Shown here piece after piece: positions 7,654 to 15,327 of a DNA stretch of 19,355 nucleotides. How positions within the stretch are numbered: position 1 is the first letter of the stretch; each line of letters begins with the position of its first letter. Source of the DNA: CAYMKL01 sp964390805 (GTDB lineage: Bacteria; Chloroflexota; Anaerolineae; VGOG01); assembly GCA_964390805.1 (NCBI GenBank), contig CAYMKL010000128.1, positions 1 to 19,355 of the forward strand. The letters are read 5' to 3'. Made by a program: the position numbers and the translations under genes. The notes under the pieces were generated by a model. It saw nothing but the letters and a program-made list of their open reading frames with translations. It was not told the DNA's origin and did not search any database.

Positions 7654-7686
7654 CAACCTTCTAGGACTATACATCCTCGAAGGTTG
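7654..7686 (-). promoter_or_regulatory. Operator-like dyad centred on a -10-like sequence
   Basis: The arms CAACCTTCTAGGA (7654-7666) and TCCTCGAAGGTTG (7674-7686) are complementary at 12 of 13 positions. The minus-strand sequence TATAGT (7666-7671), one base from the consensus -10, lies at the dyad centre. No good -35 is found 16-18 bases upstream. A regulator bound here would cover the promoter of the oxidoreductase gene. A role as an RNA hairpin is equally possible. Confidence 0.45.
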
Positions 7687-7703
7687 CCTTCTGTGTAATT
7701 GTT

Positions 7704-7737
7704 TGTGGGTGGTGGGGGTATACCCCCACCACCCACA
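7704..7737. repeat. Perfect 34-base palindrome
   Basis: The half-site TGTGGGTGGTGGGGGTA (7704-7720) is followed directly, with no loop, by its exact complement (7721-7737). It sits between the small unrecognised gene (stop at 7779) and the FAD oxidoreductase. The outer GTGGGTGG recurs in the hairpin at 6011-6036. There is no T-run, so it is not an ordinary intrinsic terminator. Confidence 0.85.
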
Positions 7738-7778
7738 TTCAGCATCGCCCGCGTTTATCCTCCCCATGAGGGTCCGGA

Positions 7779-8045
7779 CTACATCTTTTGGTGTTCTGCA
7801 GCGATCTGCTCCGGGGTAATCTTGGTCACCTCGGTGATGCGCCACTTACCACGCTGAGAGGCGGGGACCATATTTCGGGCAGCGGATTCGTTCTCAGCCT
7901 CTACAGTGGCCCAGCCATTGTGAACGCCGGCCATACAGCCCCAATGGAACTTGCCCAGGAGCTCAGCGTCCGTTGCCAGAACTTCGTCCAATGCCTCCAG
8001 ACACTCTGCGCCGGTATGGGGAGCCTCGATCATGTACTTTGCCAT
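7779..8045 (-). CDS. Small conserved-looking protein, function unknown
   Basis: This is an 88-residue protein starting MAKYMIEAPHTGAECLEALD. The start has AGGAGG 8 bases upstream; an ATG one codon earlier (8048) is also possible. I do not recognise a named family with confidence. The alternating strand/helix pattern (an N-terminal strand, a helix with ECLEALDEVL, the strand GWATVEAENE, a helix with SAARNMVP and the strand ITEVTKITPEQI) suggests a small ferredoxin-like alpha/beta fold, as in stress-responsive barrel or YCII-type proteins. One cysteine lies in FHWGCMAGVHNG. No signal peptide or membrane segment is present. It is separated from the MFS gene by 122 bases and from the oxidoreductase by the palindrome-rich gap, so it is probably its own transcript. 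Confidence 0.75.
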   Translation of the reverse strand: MAKYMIEAPHTGAECLEALDEVLATDAELLGKFHWGCMAGVHNGWATVEAENESAARNMVPASQRGKWRITEVTKITPEQIAAEHQKM

Positions 8046-8167
8046 CATCTTCACCTCCTCTCTTTAGGAATCTAGCTGGCATCTTTCTCTCTGAGATAAG
8101 GCGATCCACCAGCCACATAAAACCGTACCTTACATCATGATAATGAGAGCCACAATTACATCGGTAT

Positions 8168-9418
8168 TCAGGCGGTCAAGGAGCGGAACTGATTGCGCGT
8201 CACCCAGAACAACGGCGCTATCACCAATAGCAATACCCCGCCACTCAAGTACAGCCCGCCTAATCCAACTATCCCACTCACGGGTTGGCCAACGATGGGG
8301 GAAAGGAATTGGCCAAGAGAGGTCGCGGTCATAAGTCCTCCTAACGCGCGGCCGCGCAATGCAGGAGGGGTTTCATCCGCTAGCCACACACTCACGTTGG
8401 GCACTAGAAGCCCCATGGCTATACCTCCCAGCAATAACCCTAGCACAATGATCGCCCATCCGCCCGCCGACCAGATCATCAGGTACCCAACACCGAGTAG
8501 CGCTAAAGCTATGGTGAGGACTTCTAAATGACCCAACCGGGAAGCTACGCGGCCGTACTGCAACGAGGCCAGCGCGTAAAAGAGGGTCATCACCGAGATT
8601 GCGAGACCACTCTGGGATGCGCTTGCCCCCGTCACGTCTCGCAGGTAGAAGGGAAGCTGCACAGGTACGAGGTAGAAGATGATTTGACTCCCAATCACTA
8701 CCAAATACACAAACAGGAAAAAACGCCTTGGAACAGATGAAACCATTGACCCCACCGAATTGATGCTCCGCGTAGCGCGTACTGATTCAGCGACACATTC
8801 TCCCGGATCAGAAGCCGGATGCGGCTTCTCTGCGCACTGTTCACCAAGCAACGGCTCATACAGCGCCAACAGAATGAATGGCAGGATCACGAAAGCAAAC
8901 AAGTAGGCTAAGAATGGCACCCGCCAGCCGATGTCTGCCAGTACGCCGCCCAGCGCCAGATAAACTGTCCCTCCAAGCCCCATAAAGCCTGCCTGTAGAC
9001 CCATAAAGCGTCCACGAGCTGCACCAGCGTAGTAATCAGCAATCAGCGTTGTCACAGTGGTCATCAAGGCGCCCACCGCTATACCAAGCAAGGCGCGACT
9101 GATCAGAAGTACTGGCAGGTTCGGGGCCAGGTAGCCAGCGATGCCAGACATGCCATAGAGAAGAGTTGAGATCACGAGTACCGTCTTGCGACCAATCTTA
9201 TCAACGATGTATCCTGCGATGGGCGAGATAGCAGCTATGAACAGCGCTGGAAGGGTCAGCACCAAGCGCACCAAGAAAGCAACATTTGCCACCTCTGCAA
9301 AATGTGCTTGTATTGAGGGAAGCGCCGGCGCGATCATCGTCCACGCCATCACAGTGAGCGTGCTGGTTAAAAGAAGAGTGACCTTAAGGACAGGATTTTC
9401 AGGACTTCGTCTATTCAT
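8168..9418 (-). CDS. Major facilitator superfamily transporter, probable drug/metabolite exporter
   Basis: This is a 416-residue inner-membrane protein with about 12 hydrophobic segments in two halves around a polar central loop (about residues 195-235). The MFS motif A is visible between segments 2 and 3 as GYIVDKIGRKTVL (69-81), with a weaker copy in the second half at LQYGRVASRLG. The N-terminal segment, with MAWTMIAPALPSI, is typical of drug:proton antiporter-like exporters. The start at MNRRSPEN follows TTTGGAGG with 7-8 bases of spacing. Just upstream are a strong promoter and a 13-base inverted repeat overlapping its -10, so repressor control is likely. No regulator gene is adjacent. 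The substrate is unknown; an importer of the same superfamily cannot be excluded. Confidence 0.9.
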   Translation of the reverse strand: MNRRSPENPVLKVTLLLTSTLTVMAWTMIAPALPSIQAHFAEVANVAFLVRLVLTLPALFIAAISPIAGYIVDKIGRKTVLVISTLLYGMSGIAGYLAPNLPVLLISRALLGIAVGALMTTVTTLIADYYAGAARGRFMGLQAGFMGLGGTVYLALGGVLADIGWRVPFLAYLFAFVILPFILLALYEPLLGEQCAEKPHPASDPGECVAESVRATRSINSVGSMVSSVPRRFFLFVYLVVIGSQIIFYLVPVQLPFYLRDVTGASASQSGLAISVMTLFYALASLQYGRVASRLGHLEVLTIALALLGVGYLMIWSAGGWAIIVLGLLLGGIAMGLLVPNVSVWLADETPPALRGRALGGLMTATSLGQFLSPIVGQPVSGIVGLGGLYLSGGVLLLVIAPLFWVTRNQFRSLTA

Positions 9419-9450
9419 CTTATTACCTCCAAATTCCCCATAAATCAAAA

Positions 9451-9489
9451 GACCGTCAATCTTTTCTTGATTATACAAGATTGACGGTC
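9451..9489 (-). promoter_or_regulatory. Operator-like 13-base inverted repeat over the MFS promoter
   Basis: GACCGTCAATCTT (9451-9463) and AAGATTGACGGTC (9477-9489) are perfect complements separated by 13 bases. The -10 of the MFS promoter lies in the space between them, and the right arm sits between -10 and -35. The right arm also extends into the small palindrome TGACgGTCA. A dimeric TetR-, MarR- or GntR-type repressor binding here would block transcription; the family cannot be told from the site. Confidence 0.65.
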
Positions 9490-9498
9490 ATCTGTCTA
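9470..9498 (-). promoter_or_regulatory. Sigma70-type promoter of the MFS transporter gene
   Basis: On the minus strand the -35 is TAGACA (9493-9498, 5 of 6 matches), the spacer is exactly 17 bases and the -10 is a perfect TATAAT (9470-9475). Transcription would start near 9463, about 45 bases before the MFS start codon. Confidence 0.75.
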
Positions 9499-9521
9499 TG
9501 ACCACAGTCATGCGATATCCC

Positions 9522-9566
9522 TCACCTTACAGTGTCCCCCATGATTCGTTGCAGGTTCTCAAACAT
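9522..9566 (-). CDS. Possible 14-residue leader peptide
   Basis: A tiny open frame, MFENLQRIMGDTVR, has AAAGGAG 10 bases upstream of its ATG. It lies within the transcript expected from the promoter at 9659-9687 and ahead of the MFS gene. It could be a leader peptide, or the surviving start of a lost gene whose frame ends early. Nothing in the peptide itself indicates a function, and translation is unproven. Confidence 0.25.
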   Translation of the reverse strand: MFENLQRIMGDTVR

Positions 9567-9658
9567 CGTTAGGTTGCTCCTTTCTACGTGCTATTGAGCC
9601 ATGAGCAGTGGAAAGATGCATGCAACAGACCATTCTGGCCTGGCACCATCCTGCCCAG

Positions 9659-9687
9659 ATAATAGCACATTTGTTCTATTTTGTCAA
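9659..9687 (-). promoter_or_regulatory. Strong sigma70-type promoter after the cytochrome gene
   Basis: On the minus strand a perfect TTGACA (9682-9687), a 17-base spacer and TATTAT (9659-9664, 5 of 6 matches) form a near-consensus promoter. It begins 10 bases past the cytochrome c stop codon. The transcript would carry the 14-codon open frame and then run through the second promoter and operator into the MFS gene, with a leader of about 230 bases. Confidence 0.72.
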
Positions 9688-9696
9688 GAGGCGAGC

Positions 9697-9999
9697 CTAC
9701 TTGGGGTAAGCCTCAGTCAGGTATTTGATGACCAGTTCTTGCTCTGACTGGTTGAGTTGGGCACCCTTTCCCACCATGCGCTCAACCGTCGCCTTCCACT
9801 CCTCTTCCGTCTTCTTGGCCCGTTCCACTCGTCCCAGGTCGTGGCACTTGGCACACCGTTCCTCAACCAGGGCCTTACCCTCCGCTGTGCTCGAAACGGG
9901 CTTCTCCTCCTGCTGAGGTCCATCACAGGCAGAAAGAAGCGACGCCACCAGCAATACCACAAGAGTCACTGCAACTACCACGGCTATTCGTCTGTTCAT
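9697..9999 (-). CDS. Small cytochrome c-type lipoprotein
   Basis: This is a 100-residue exported electron carrier. The start is at MNRRIAVVV, with AGGAGG 6 bases upstream (AAGGAGGAAAAAATG). A hydrophobic signal segment (about 5-22) ends in the lipobox LLSAC, with lipidated cysteine C25. One heme c site, CAKCH (C49, C52, H53), is followed by DLGRVERAKKTEEEW and a candidate distal heme ligand M75 in VERMVGKG. The size and layout fit a monoheme class I-like cytochrome anchored to the outer face of the membrane. It is the last gene of the eight-gene run, 29 bases after glgC. Its redox partner is not in the window. Confidence 0.88.
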   Translation of the reverse strand: MNRRIAVVVAVTLVVLLVASLLSACDGPQQEEKPVSSTAEGKALVEERCAKCHDLGRVERAKKTEEEWKATVERMVGKGAQLNQSEQELVIKYLTEAYPK

Positions 10000-10028
10000 T
10001 TTTTCCTCCTTGGTTTCTGATTTGATGA

Positions 10029-11288
10029 TCAGATGGCAACCCCATCTGGTATGACGGCGTTCTTGGGGATGACGACAATCCCATCCCGGATGACACAGCA
10101 TTCCTCTTCCCGGTCCGGCTCCCCCTCGTGAGAACGGATGATGACCCCCTGCCCGATGCGGGCGTTCTTGTCAATGATCGCCCGCTCGATGTGAGCACCC
10201 TGTCCAATGCCCACGTGAGGCCGCCCCAGGCGACGGTTCTCTGCTCTTGCGTCGTCGTCCTCGTAAAAATCGGCGCCCATCATCACTACCTGGCGCAGTC
10301 GCGCCTCTGGCCGCACCACGCTGCGCAGGCCGATGATACATTCCTCGATGTCCGAGTCGTATAGCCAGCAGCCCTCCGCCACCAGGGTCCGTTCCATCCG
10401 GCAACCATCTATCCGCGAGGGGGGCAGGAAGCGGGAACGGGTGTAAATGGGCCGGTGAGGGTCGTAGAAGTCAAAAAGCGGGTCAGGCCGGGTGAGGGCC
10501 AGGTTGGCCTCGTAGAAAGAGGAGATGGTGCCGATGTCCTCCCAGTAGTCGTCGAAGGGAAAAGCGTAAACACGCACCGATTCGATAGCGGCCGGAATGA
10601 TGTGCTTGCCGAAGTCTTCGTCGCTGATCTCTTCCAACAGGCGAACTAGCACGTCCATCCTGAACACATAGACGCCCATTGAGGCCAGGTAGGGTCGCTC
10701 ATCGCCGTGACGGCTCTCCAGCCCCTCCAGCTCCTCTGCCCCCTGCGGTTTCTCCCGGAAGGCAACGATGCGCCCCTCGTCGTTGGTGTGGAGGATACCG
10801 AAGCGAGGCGCATCCTCCACTGAGACGGGGAGGACAGCGATAGTGACATCGGCCCGGCTTTCCCGATGAAAGCGGACGAACTGGCTATAGTCCATGCGGT
10901 AGAGATGATCGCCGGCCAGGATCAGCACGTCCTCCGGCCCCCGACTGAGGAAGCGCTGCAACTGCTGGCGAACCGCGTCCGCCGTCCCCTGGTACCAGTC
11001 GGCTGTGGTCAATGTCTGCTCGGCGGGCAGGATTTCGACGAAACCACTGGAGAAGACATCGAACTTGTAGGTGCGGTAGACGTGGCGATGGAGGGAAGCT
11101 GAAAGGAACTGGGTGAGGACAAAGATGTGGGTGATGCCAGAGTTGATACAGTTGCTGATGGGGATGTCAATCAGACGGTATTTGCTGGCGATGGGCACAG
11201 CCGGTTTGGCCCGCAGCTTGGTCAGCGGATAAAGGCGGCCTCCTCGCCCGCCGCCGAGCACAACGGCCAGTATGTCCTGGAATTGCAT
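10029..11288 (-). CDS. glgC: Glucose-1-phosphate adenylyltransferase (ADP-glucose pyrophosphorylase)
   Basis: GlgC makes ADP-glucose from ATP and glucose 1-phosphate, the committed step of bacterial glycogen synthesis, in the cytoplasm. The 419-residue protein has the nucleotidyltransferase signature GGGRGGRLYPLTKLRAKPAVP, split here as GGGRGGRLYPLT (about 12-23) and KLRAKPAVP (24-32). It also has AGDHLYRMDY around the metal-binding aspartate, EDIGTISSFYEANL, and a C-terminal left-handed beta-helix with repeated I/V turns ending RDGIVVIPKNAVIPDG. The start chosen gives 6 bases after AGGAGG; the ATG one codon earlier (11291) is also possible. No glycogen synthase or branching enzyme is nearby, so the rest of the pathway must lie elsewhere. 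Confidence 0.95.
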   Translation of the reverse strand: MQFQDILAVVLGGGRGGRLYPLTKLRAKPAVPIASKYRLIDIPISNCINSGITHIFVLTQFLSASLHRHVYRTYKFDVFSSGFVEILPAEQTLTTADWYQGTADAVRQQLQRFLSRGPEDVLILAGDHLYRMDYSQFVRFHRESRADVTIAVLPVSVEDAPRFGILHTNDEGRIVAFREKPQGAEELEGLESRHGDERPYLASMGVYVFRMDVLVRLLEEISDEDFGKHIIPAAIESVRVYAFPFDDYWEDIGTISSFYEANLALTRPDPLFDFYDPHRPIYTRSRFLPPSRIDGCRMERTLVAEGCWLYDSDIEECIIGLRSVVRPEARLRQVVMMGADFYEDDDARAENRRLGRPHVGIGQGAHIERAIIDKNARIGQGVIIRSHEGEPDREEECCVIRDGIVVIPKNAVIPDGVAI

Positions 11289-11307
11289 CATCTTCCTCCT
11301 TAGAATT

Positions 11308-12306
11308 TCACGGCAGCTTGCCCAGAAAATCGGTCACTGCTTGCAAGAACGGTTCCGGGCACTCCTCGTGGGGGATATGGCCGCAGTCTGGGATGACCAC
11401 CAATTCGGCGTTGGGCAACTCATCCGCCAGACGGACGCTCTGCCCCGTGGGCACGATGCGGTCATCGTCGCCGGTGATGACCAGGCAGGGCATCCGAATC
11501 TCGGCCAGTCGCCCCCCTAAATTGTGGGAACCGCTGGCCCGAACCATCTCCCACAGACCACGATCCCAGTTCCTCGCCTGTAGCGGCTTCAGGTAACCCT
11601 CCCAGACCTCTGCCGTGATCCTGGATGGATCGTGCCAGGCAGAGCGGGCGAAGTCAATGCCCCAGCCGCGGATCCTCCGCGCCACCAACGGCCCAATCCG
11701 CTGCATCTGCGGCGTGTTGGCGACAAAGCGGATGAGGCCCATCCAGCCGCCGTGAGCATAGACCGCCGGATCCACCAACACCAGAGCCTGCACCCGCTGC
11801 GGATAGGCCAAGGCCGTGAGCATGGCGATGGTGCCCCCGGCGGAGTTGCCCACCAGAATCGCCCGCTCCACCCCCAACTCGTCCATCAATCCAATGGTCA
11901 ATTCGACCTGGTTCTCGGCACCGTACGGGCTCTCACCCACCCACTCGCCCGGCATGGGGCGCTCGGTCAGGCCGAAGGCGGGTCGGTCGAAGGCCATCAC
12001 TGTACCGATTTCAGAAGCGAGGTTTTCCGCCAGCGGCTCGATCACCTCGCGCCAGGAGAAGAGGCTGGCAGCGAAGCCGTGCAACAACACCAGCGCGAGG
12101 TTTTCCGCCGTCGGCTCGCCCTGGCCGGCGATTTTGTAGTGCACCTGTAGGCCGTTTATGTCAATGAAAAGGCTGTCGGGATCGGCCAACTGCTCCGGTG
12201 GCACGGTACCATCCAGAGGGGGCACCGGGATCAGCAAGGGGGCGATCAGCAGGATGAGCAGCAGCACGATGATCACAATAAGCACGATGCGTACCCAACG
12301 TCTCAT
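11308..12306 (-). CDS. Membrane-anchored alpha/beta hydrolase
   Basis: This is a 332-residue alpha/beta-fold hydrolase with an N-terminal membrane anchor (about residues 7-27, a leucine/isoleucine/valine-rich stretch), so the catalytic domain is probably outside the cytoplasm. Visible elements are the oxyanion loop HGFAAS (76-81), the nucleophile elbow GNSAGG with S155, the acid D282 in GDDDRIVP and H310 in DCGHIPHEE. The pattern fits the broad epoxide hydrolase/esterase/haloalkane-type group, and the substrate cannot be told. The start MRRWVRIVL has AGGAGG 8 bases upstream; the longer frame to 12438 runs into the exonuclease gene. It lies 19 bases after the exonuclease and about 20 before glgC. 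Confidence 0.9.
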   Translation of the reverse strand: MRRWVRIVLIVIIVLLLILLIAPLLIPVPPLDGTVPPEQLADPDSLFIDINGLQVHYKIAGQGEPTAENLALVLLHGFAASLFSWREVIEPLAENLASEIGTVMAFDRPAFGLTERPMPGEWVGESPYGAENQVELTIGLMDELGVERAILVGNSAGGTIAMLTALAYPQRVQALVLVDPAVYAHGGWMGLIRFVANTPQMQRIGPLVARRIRGWGIDFARSAWHDPSRITAEVWEGYLKPLQARNWDRGLWEMVRASGSHNLGGRLAEIRMPCLVITGDDDRIVPTGQSVRLADELPNAELVVIPDCGHIPHEECPEPFLQAVTDFLGKLP

Positions 12307-12325
12307 AGTCCTTGCCTCCTGCCCA

Positions 12326-12892
12326 CTACAACGAATTCGACGCCCCAGCCAGCATTTTCTGGAACAGCTCAGCCTGATCCTGCGCGTCGCAGAGGGCGTG
12401 ATGCGTGAGTGGACGGTTGCCCAGGTAGCGAGCAGCAACGTAGCGCATGGTCGTCTCCGACCAATGGACGCCAGTCAGTCCCATGTAGAAAGCCTTCAGG
12501 TCCAGGGCGGCGTGGCCAAAGGGATTCCGCCCCAGGAAGCGGTGGAAATAGTCGTTGACGAACATCCAATCGAAGGACGCATTAAAGGCCACAAAGATCG
12601 GTCGCTGATCATGAGGGATCTCGGCTGCCAGCCATGCCTCGAAGCGGGCCATAGCCTCGGCCGGTGGCAGGCCGCGCTCAGCCAGTTCCTCCAGTGACAG
12701 CCGGGAGACCGCCAGTGCCTCTGGCGTGAAGTTATCGTTGACGGGCTGCAGTTCCACATAGAAGGTACGCCCAGGATCGGCCACCAGGCAGGCGCCGATG
12801 GAGAGCAGGGAGTACTGGCTTGGATTAGGTCCTGACGTTTCAACGTCCACGGAGACGTACCCTTCCAGGGATGCTGTGCTAAGATGCGTCAT
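12326..12892 (-). CDS. DEDDh-type 3'-5' exonuclease (DnaQ/RNase T-like)
   Basis: This is a 188-residue single-domain exonuclease. All three motifs are present: ExoI DVET (D16, E18), ExoII FNASFDW (D108), and ExoIII with the Hx4D arrangement H164-D169 in HHALCDAQD, which places it in the DEDDh group. It probably needs two metal ions and degrades DNA or RNA from the 3' end. The size fits a stand-alone proofreading or repair nuclease rather than a polymerase subunit. The ATG overlaps the photolyase stop (ATGA, 12889-12892), so translation is probably coupled and the two repair-type proteins should be made together. Confidence 0.92.
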   Translation of the reverse strand: MTHLSTASLEGYVSVDVETSGPNPSQYSLLSIGACLVADPGRTFYVELQPVNDNFTPEALAVSRLSLEELAERGLPPAEAMARFEAWLAAEIPHDQRPIFVAFNASFDWMFVNDYFHRFLGRNPFGHAALDLKAFYMGLTGVHWSETTMRYVAARYLGNRPLTHHALCDAQDQAELFQKMLAGASNSL

Positions 12893-14313
12893 CTATTCTC
12901 CTCTCTGGCCTGTTTGTAAGCCGCTAGCGCCCGCCCTCGCGCCCAGGCATGATCTACGATGGGCACGGGGTAGTCCTGCCCGATGATACAGCCCGCCTTT
13001 TGCTGTACTTCGAGAGGCATCTTCCACGGCTGGTGGAGGAACTTGTCGGGCACGCGGGCCAGGTCTGGCACCCAGCGGCGCACGTAGCCCCCTTCCGGAT
13101 CATGCTTCTTGCCCTGCAACACCGGGTTGAAGACGCGGAAGTAGGGCGCGGCGTCGGTGCCGGTGCCGGCCGTCCACTGCCAGCCACCGTTATTGGACGC
13201 TGGGTCGCCATCTACCAGGTGCCGCCTGAAGTAGCGCTCTCCCCAGCGCCAGTCAATCAACAGGTCCTTCACCAGAAACGAGGCCACGATCATGCGCGCC
13301 CGGTTGTGCATCCAGCCGGTCTCGGCCAACTGGCGCATGGCGGCGTCCACCACCGGGTAGCCGGTGCGTCCCTCACACCAGGCGGCAAAGTCCGCTTCGT
13401 CGTTCTGCCAGCGGATTGCTCGCAGGTTGGCGCGGAAGCTCTGCTGCAGGACGTGCGGGAAGTGGTAGAGAATGTGCACGTAGAACTCACGCCAGATGAG
13501 CTCGCTGAGCCAGGTCTCAGCGCCGTCGCGGGCTTTGGCATCAGGAGCCGCCGCTATCGCGTCGAGGGCGGCCGCCACTGCCTGACGGGCGGAGAGCATC
13601 CCGAAGCGCAGGTAGGGAGACAGGCGCGACGTCCCATCCACGTCCAGGTGGTCACGCCCTTCGGCATAGCGGTAGATGGGCGGATTCTCGCCGCCCACAA
13701 AAGCCCTCAGACGGCGCTGCGCCTCCGCTTCGCCGGGTGGAAAAGGCACAAGAGACGACAGAGCCGGCTCGCTGGGTATAGGCAGGCCACCCACCTCCGG
13801 AGGCATGGCCATTCGAGTAGGCGGCGGAAGAATCGCGTCGGTCTGTGGCGACGGAAGGGTTTGCCACCTTCGGCTAAACGGCGTGAAGACGGTGTAGGGT
13901 GTGCCGTCAGCCTTCAGGACCGTCCCCGGCGGGTGGACAACGGGACCTCCGACCAGGCGCAAGGGCAAGTGTTCAGCCACGCCACTGTCGCGCTGCCGGG
14001 CATAGGGCGAAAAGTCCTCCTCGGCAAAGATAGCCTCGGCACCGCTTTCGGCCAGCAGAGTGATGAGTTCGTCGCGTGGATTGCCCTGGCGGACGATCAG
14101 ACGGCTGCCCCGCGCACGCAGGTCCGCATCCAGCGCCCGCAGACCGCCTAGCAAGAAGGCCACCCGCTTCGGCCCGACGTAGGGCGAGTTCAACAGCGTC
14201 GGATCCAGCACGAAGACGGGGATCACGCGGTCGGCGTGGGCCAGGGCAGCGGCAAGGGCCTGGTTGTCCATCAGACGCAGGTCACGTCGCAACCACCACA
14301 ATGCCGTTCTCAT
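12889..14313 (-). CDS. phrB: Deoxyribodipyrimidine photolyase (class I CPD photolyase-like)
   Basis: This is a 474-residue blue-light DNA repair flavoenzyme. The N-terminal Rossmann-like antenna domain begins TALWWLRRDLRLMDN and the C-terminal half binds FAD. FAD-site motifs include TSRLSPYLRFG (228-238), WLSELIWREFY (268-278) and DPASNNGGWQW (370-380), followed by TGTDAAPYFRVFNP. Tryptophans in RWQND (W302), DWRWGERY (W355/W357) and GGWQW (W378/W380) fit the substrate-binding and electron-transfer positions. The NNGGWQW form with Asn is typical of CPD photolyases rather than of plant cryptochromes. The start has GGAAGG 7 bases upstream. It is 28 bases after ldh and overlaps the exonuclease. 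The antenna cofactor is not clear. Confidence 0.95.
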   Translation of the reverse strand: MRTALWWLRRDLRLMDNQALAAALAHADRVIPVFVLDPTLLNSPYVGPKRVAFLLGGLRALDADLRARGSRLIVRQGNPRDELITLLAESGAEAIFAEEDFSPYARQRDSGVAEHLPLRLVGGPVVHPPGTVLKADGTPYTVFTPFSRRWQTLPSPQTDAILPPPTRMAMPPEVGGLPIPSEPALSSLVPFPPGEAEAQRRLRAFVGGENPPIYRYAEGRDHLDVDGTSRLSPYLRFGMLSARQAVAAALDAIAAAPDAKARDGAETWLSELIWREFYVHILYHFPHVLQQSFRANLRAIRWQNDEADFAAWCEGRTGYPVVDAAMRQLAETGWMHNRARMIVASFLVKDLLIDWRWGERYFRRHLVDGDPASNNGGWQWTAGTGTDAAPYFRVFNPVLQGKKHDPEGGYVRRWVPDLARVPDKFLHQPWKMPLEVQQKAGCIIGQDYPVPIVDHAWARGRALAAYKQAREENR

Positions 14314-14341
14314 GGAAACACCTTCCGTCGTCTCTCACTCA

Positions 14342-15292
14342 CTAGGCCATCTCCGAATCCAGGTCCTCAATTGCCTGGCAGACCACCTCGGCGCTGGCGC
14401 GGAGCAGGGCCTCCTCTTCCTCGCTGAGCGGCAGCGGGAAACTCGCCAAGACTCCCGTGCCACCAAGCAGATGCGGCAAGGAAATGGTCACGTCGCATAC
14501 CCCAGCGATCTCGGCTACCGGGGTGCACACAGTGAGAATGGACCTTTGATCGCGCAGAATCGCGTTTACGATGTGCGCCAGGGCACTGCCGATGCCATAA
14601 TACGTCGCCCCTTTGCCTTCGATGATGATATTGGCCGCATAACGGACACGATGGTCTATCTCCTCCCGCACCGATTGGTCCAGAGCGATCCCATGCTGAC
14701 GGCAGAACTCCTCCAGCGGCATGGCCCCCACCGTGACCAGCGACCAGGTCAACACCTCAGAATCGCCATGCTCGCCGACGACGTAGCCATGAATGTGCTG
14801 GGCATCCACCCCCAGGTAACGTCCCAGCAGGGTCCGGAAACGGGCCGTATCCAAGGTTGTGCCCGAGCCGAGAACCCGACCGGGGGGCACGCCGTGCTCT
14901 CCCGCATACCGCGCTGCCAGATGGGTCATGACATCCACAGGGTTGGTGGCCACGATCAAGATAGCATCGGGTGCATGAATCAGGGTTTTTGGCACCACTT
15001 CTCTGAAAACCGCCGCATTACGCCCCAGAAGATGGAGACGGGTCTCACCGGGGCGCTGGGATACACCAGCCGCCAGGATCACAACTCGGCTGCCGGTCAA
15101 GTCTTCGTAATCGCCAGCAGCGACCTGCAGCGGGTGAGCGAATGGGACAGCGTGCAGAATATCGTCCGCCTCAGCCTGAGCGCGCCTGGTGTTCCTATCC
15201 ACCAGCACAATCTGACGGCCGATGCCGCGCATGACCATAGCATAGGCTGCTGTCGAACCGACCAGACCAGCCCCCACAATACCAACTTTCAT
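14342..15292 (-). CDS. ldh: L-lactate dehydrogenase
   Basis: This is a 316-residue cytoplasmic NAD-dependent enzyme that interconverts pyruvate and L-lactate. It has the GAGLVG nucleotide loop (7-12) and D32, which favours NAD over NADP. The substrate loop reads GVSQRPGETRL: Q79 is the position that is Gln in lactate and Arg in malate dehydrogenases, so lactate is favoured, and R85 is the loop arginine. Catalytic residues are D148 and R151 in LDTARFR and H175 in GEHGDSE. The start MKVGIVGAG follows GGAGGAGG; the longer frame starts with TTG inside that site and is rejected. It is 35 bases after truD and 28 before phrB. Fermentative or lactate-using metabolism is inferred. Confidence 0.94.
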   Translation of the reverse strand: MKVGIVGAGLVGSTAAYAMVMRGIGRQIVLVDRNTRRAQAEADDILHAVPFAHPLQVAAGDYEDLTGSRVVILAAGVSQRPGETRLHLLGRNAAVFREVVPKTLIHAPDAILIVATNPVDVMTHLAARYAGEHGVPPGRVLGSGTTLDTARFRTLLGRYLGVDAQHIHGYVVGEHGDSEVLTWSLVTVGAMPLEEFCRQHGIALDQSVREEIDHRVRYAANIIIEGKGATYYGIGSALAHIVNAILRDQRSILTVCTPVAEIAGVCDVTISLPHLLGGTGVLASFPLPLSEEEEALLRASAEVVCQAIEDLDSEMA

Positions 15293-15327
15293 TCGTCCCT
15301 CCTCCAATCAAAGCCTGGAGCGCAAGG

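Noticed and set aside
12949..14151. 400-residue plus-strand open frame
   Set aside because: It is antisense to the photolyase gene and its translation has no motif; the photolyase frame is unambiguous.
14342..15292. Malate dehydrogenase as the identity of the lactate dehydrogenase-like gene
   Set aside because: The substrate loop has Gln (GVSQRPGETR) where malate dehydrogenases carry Arg.
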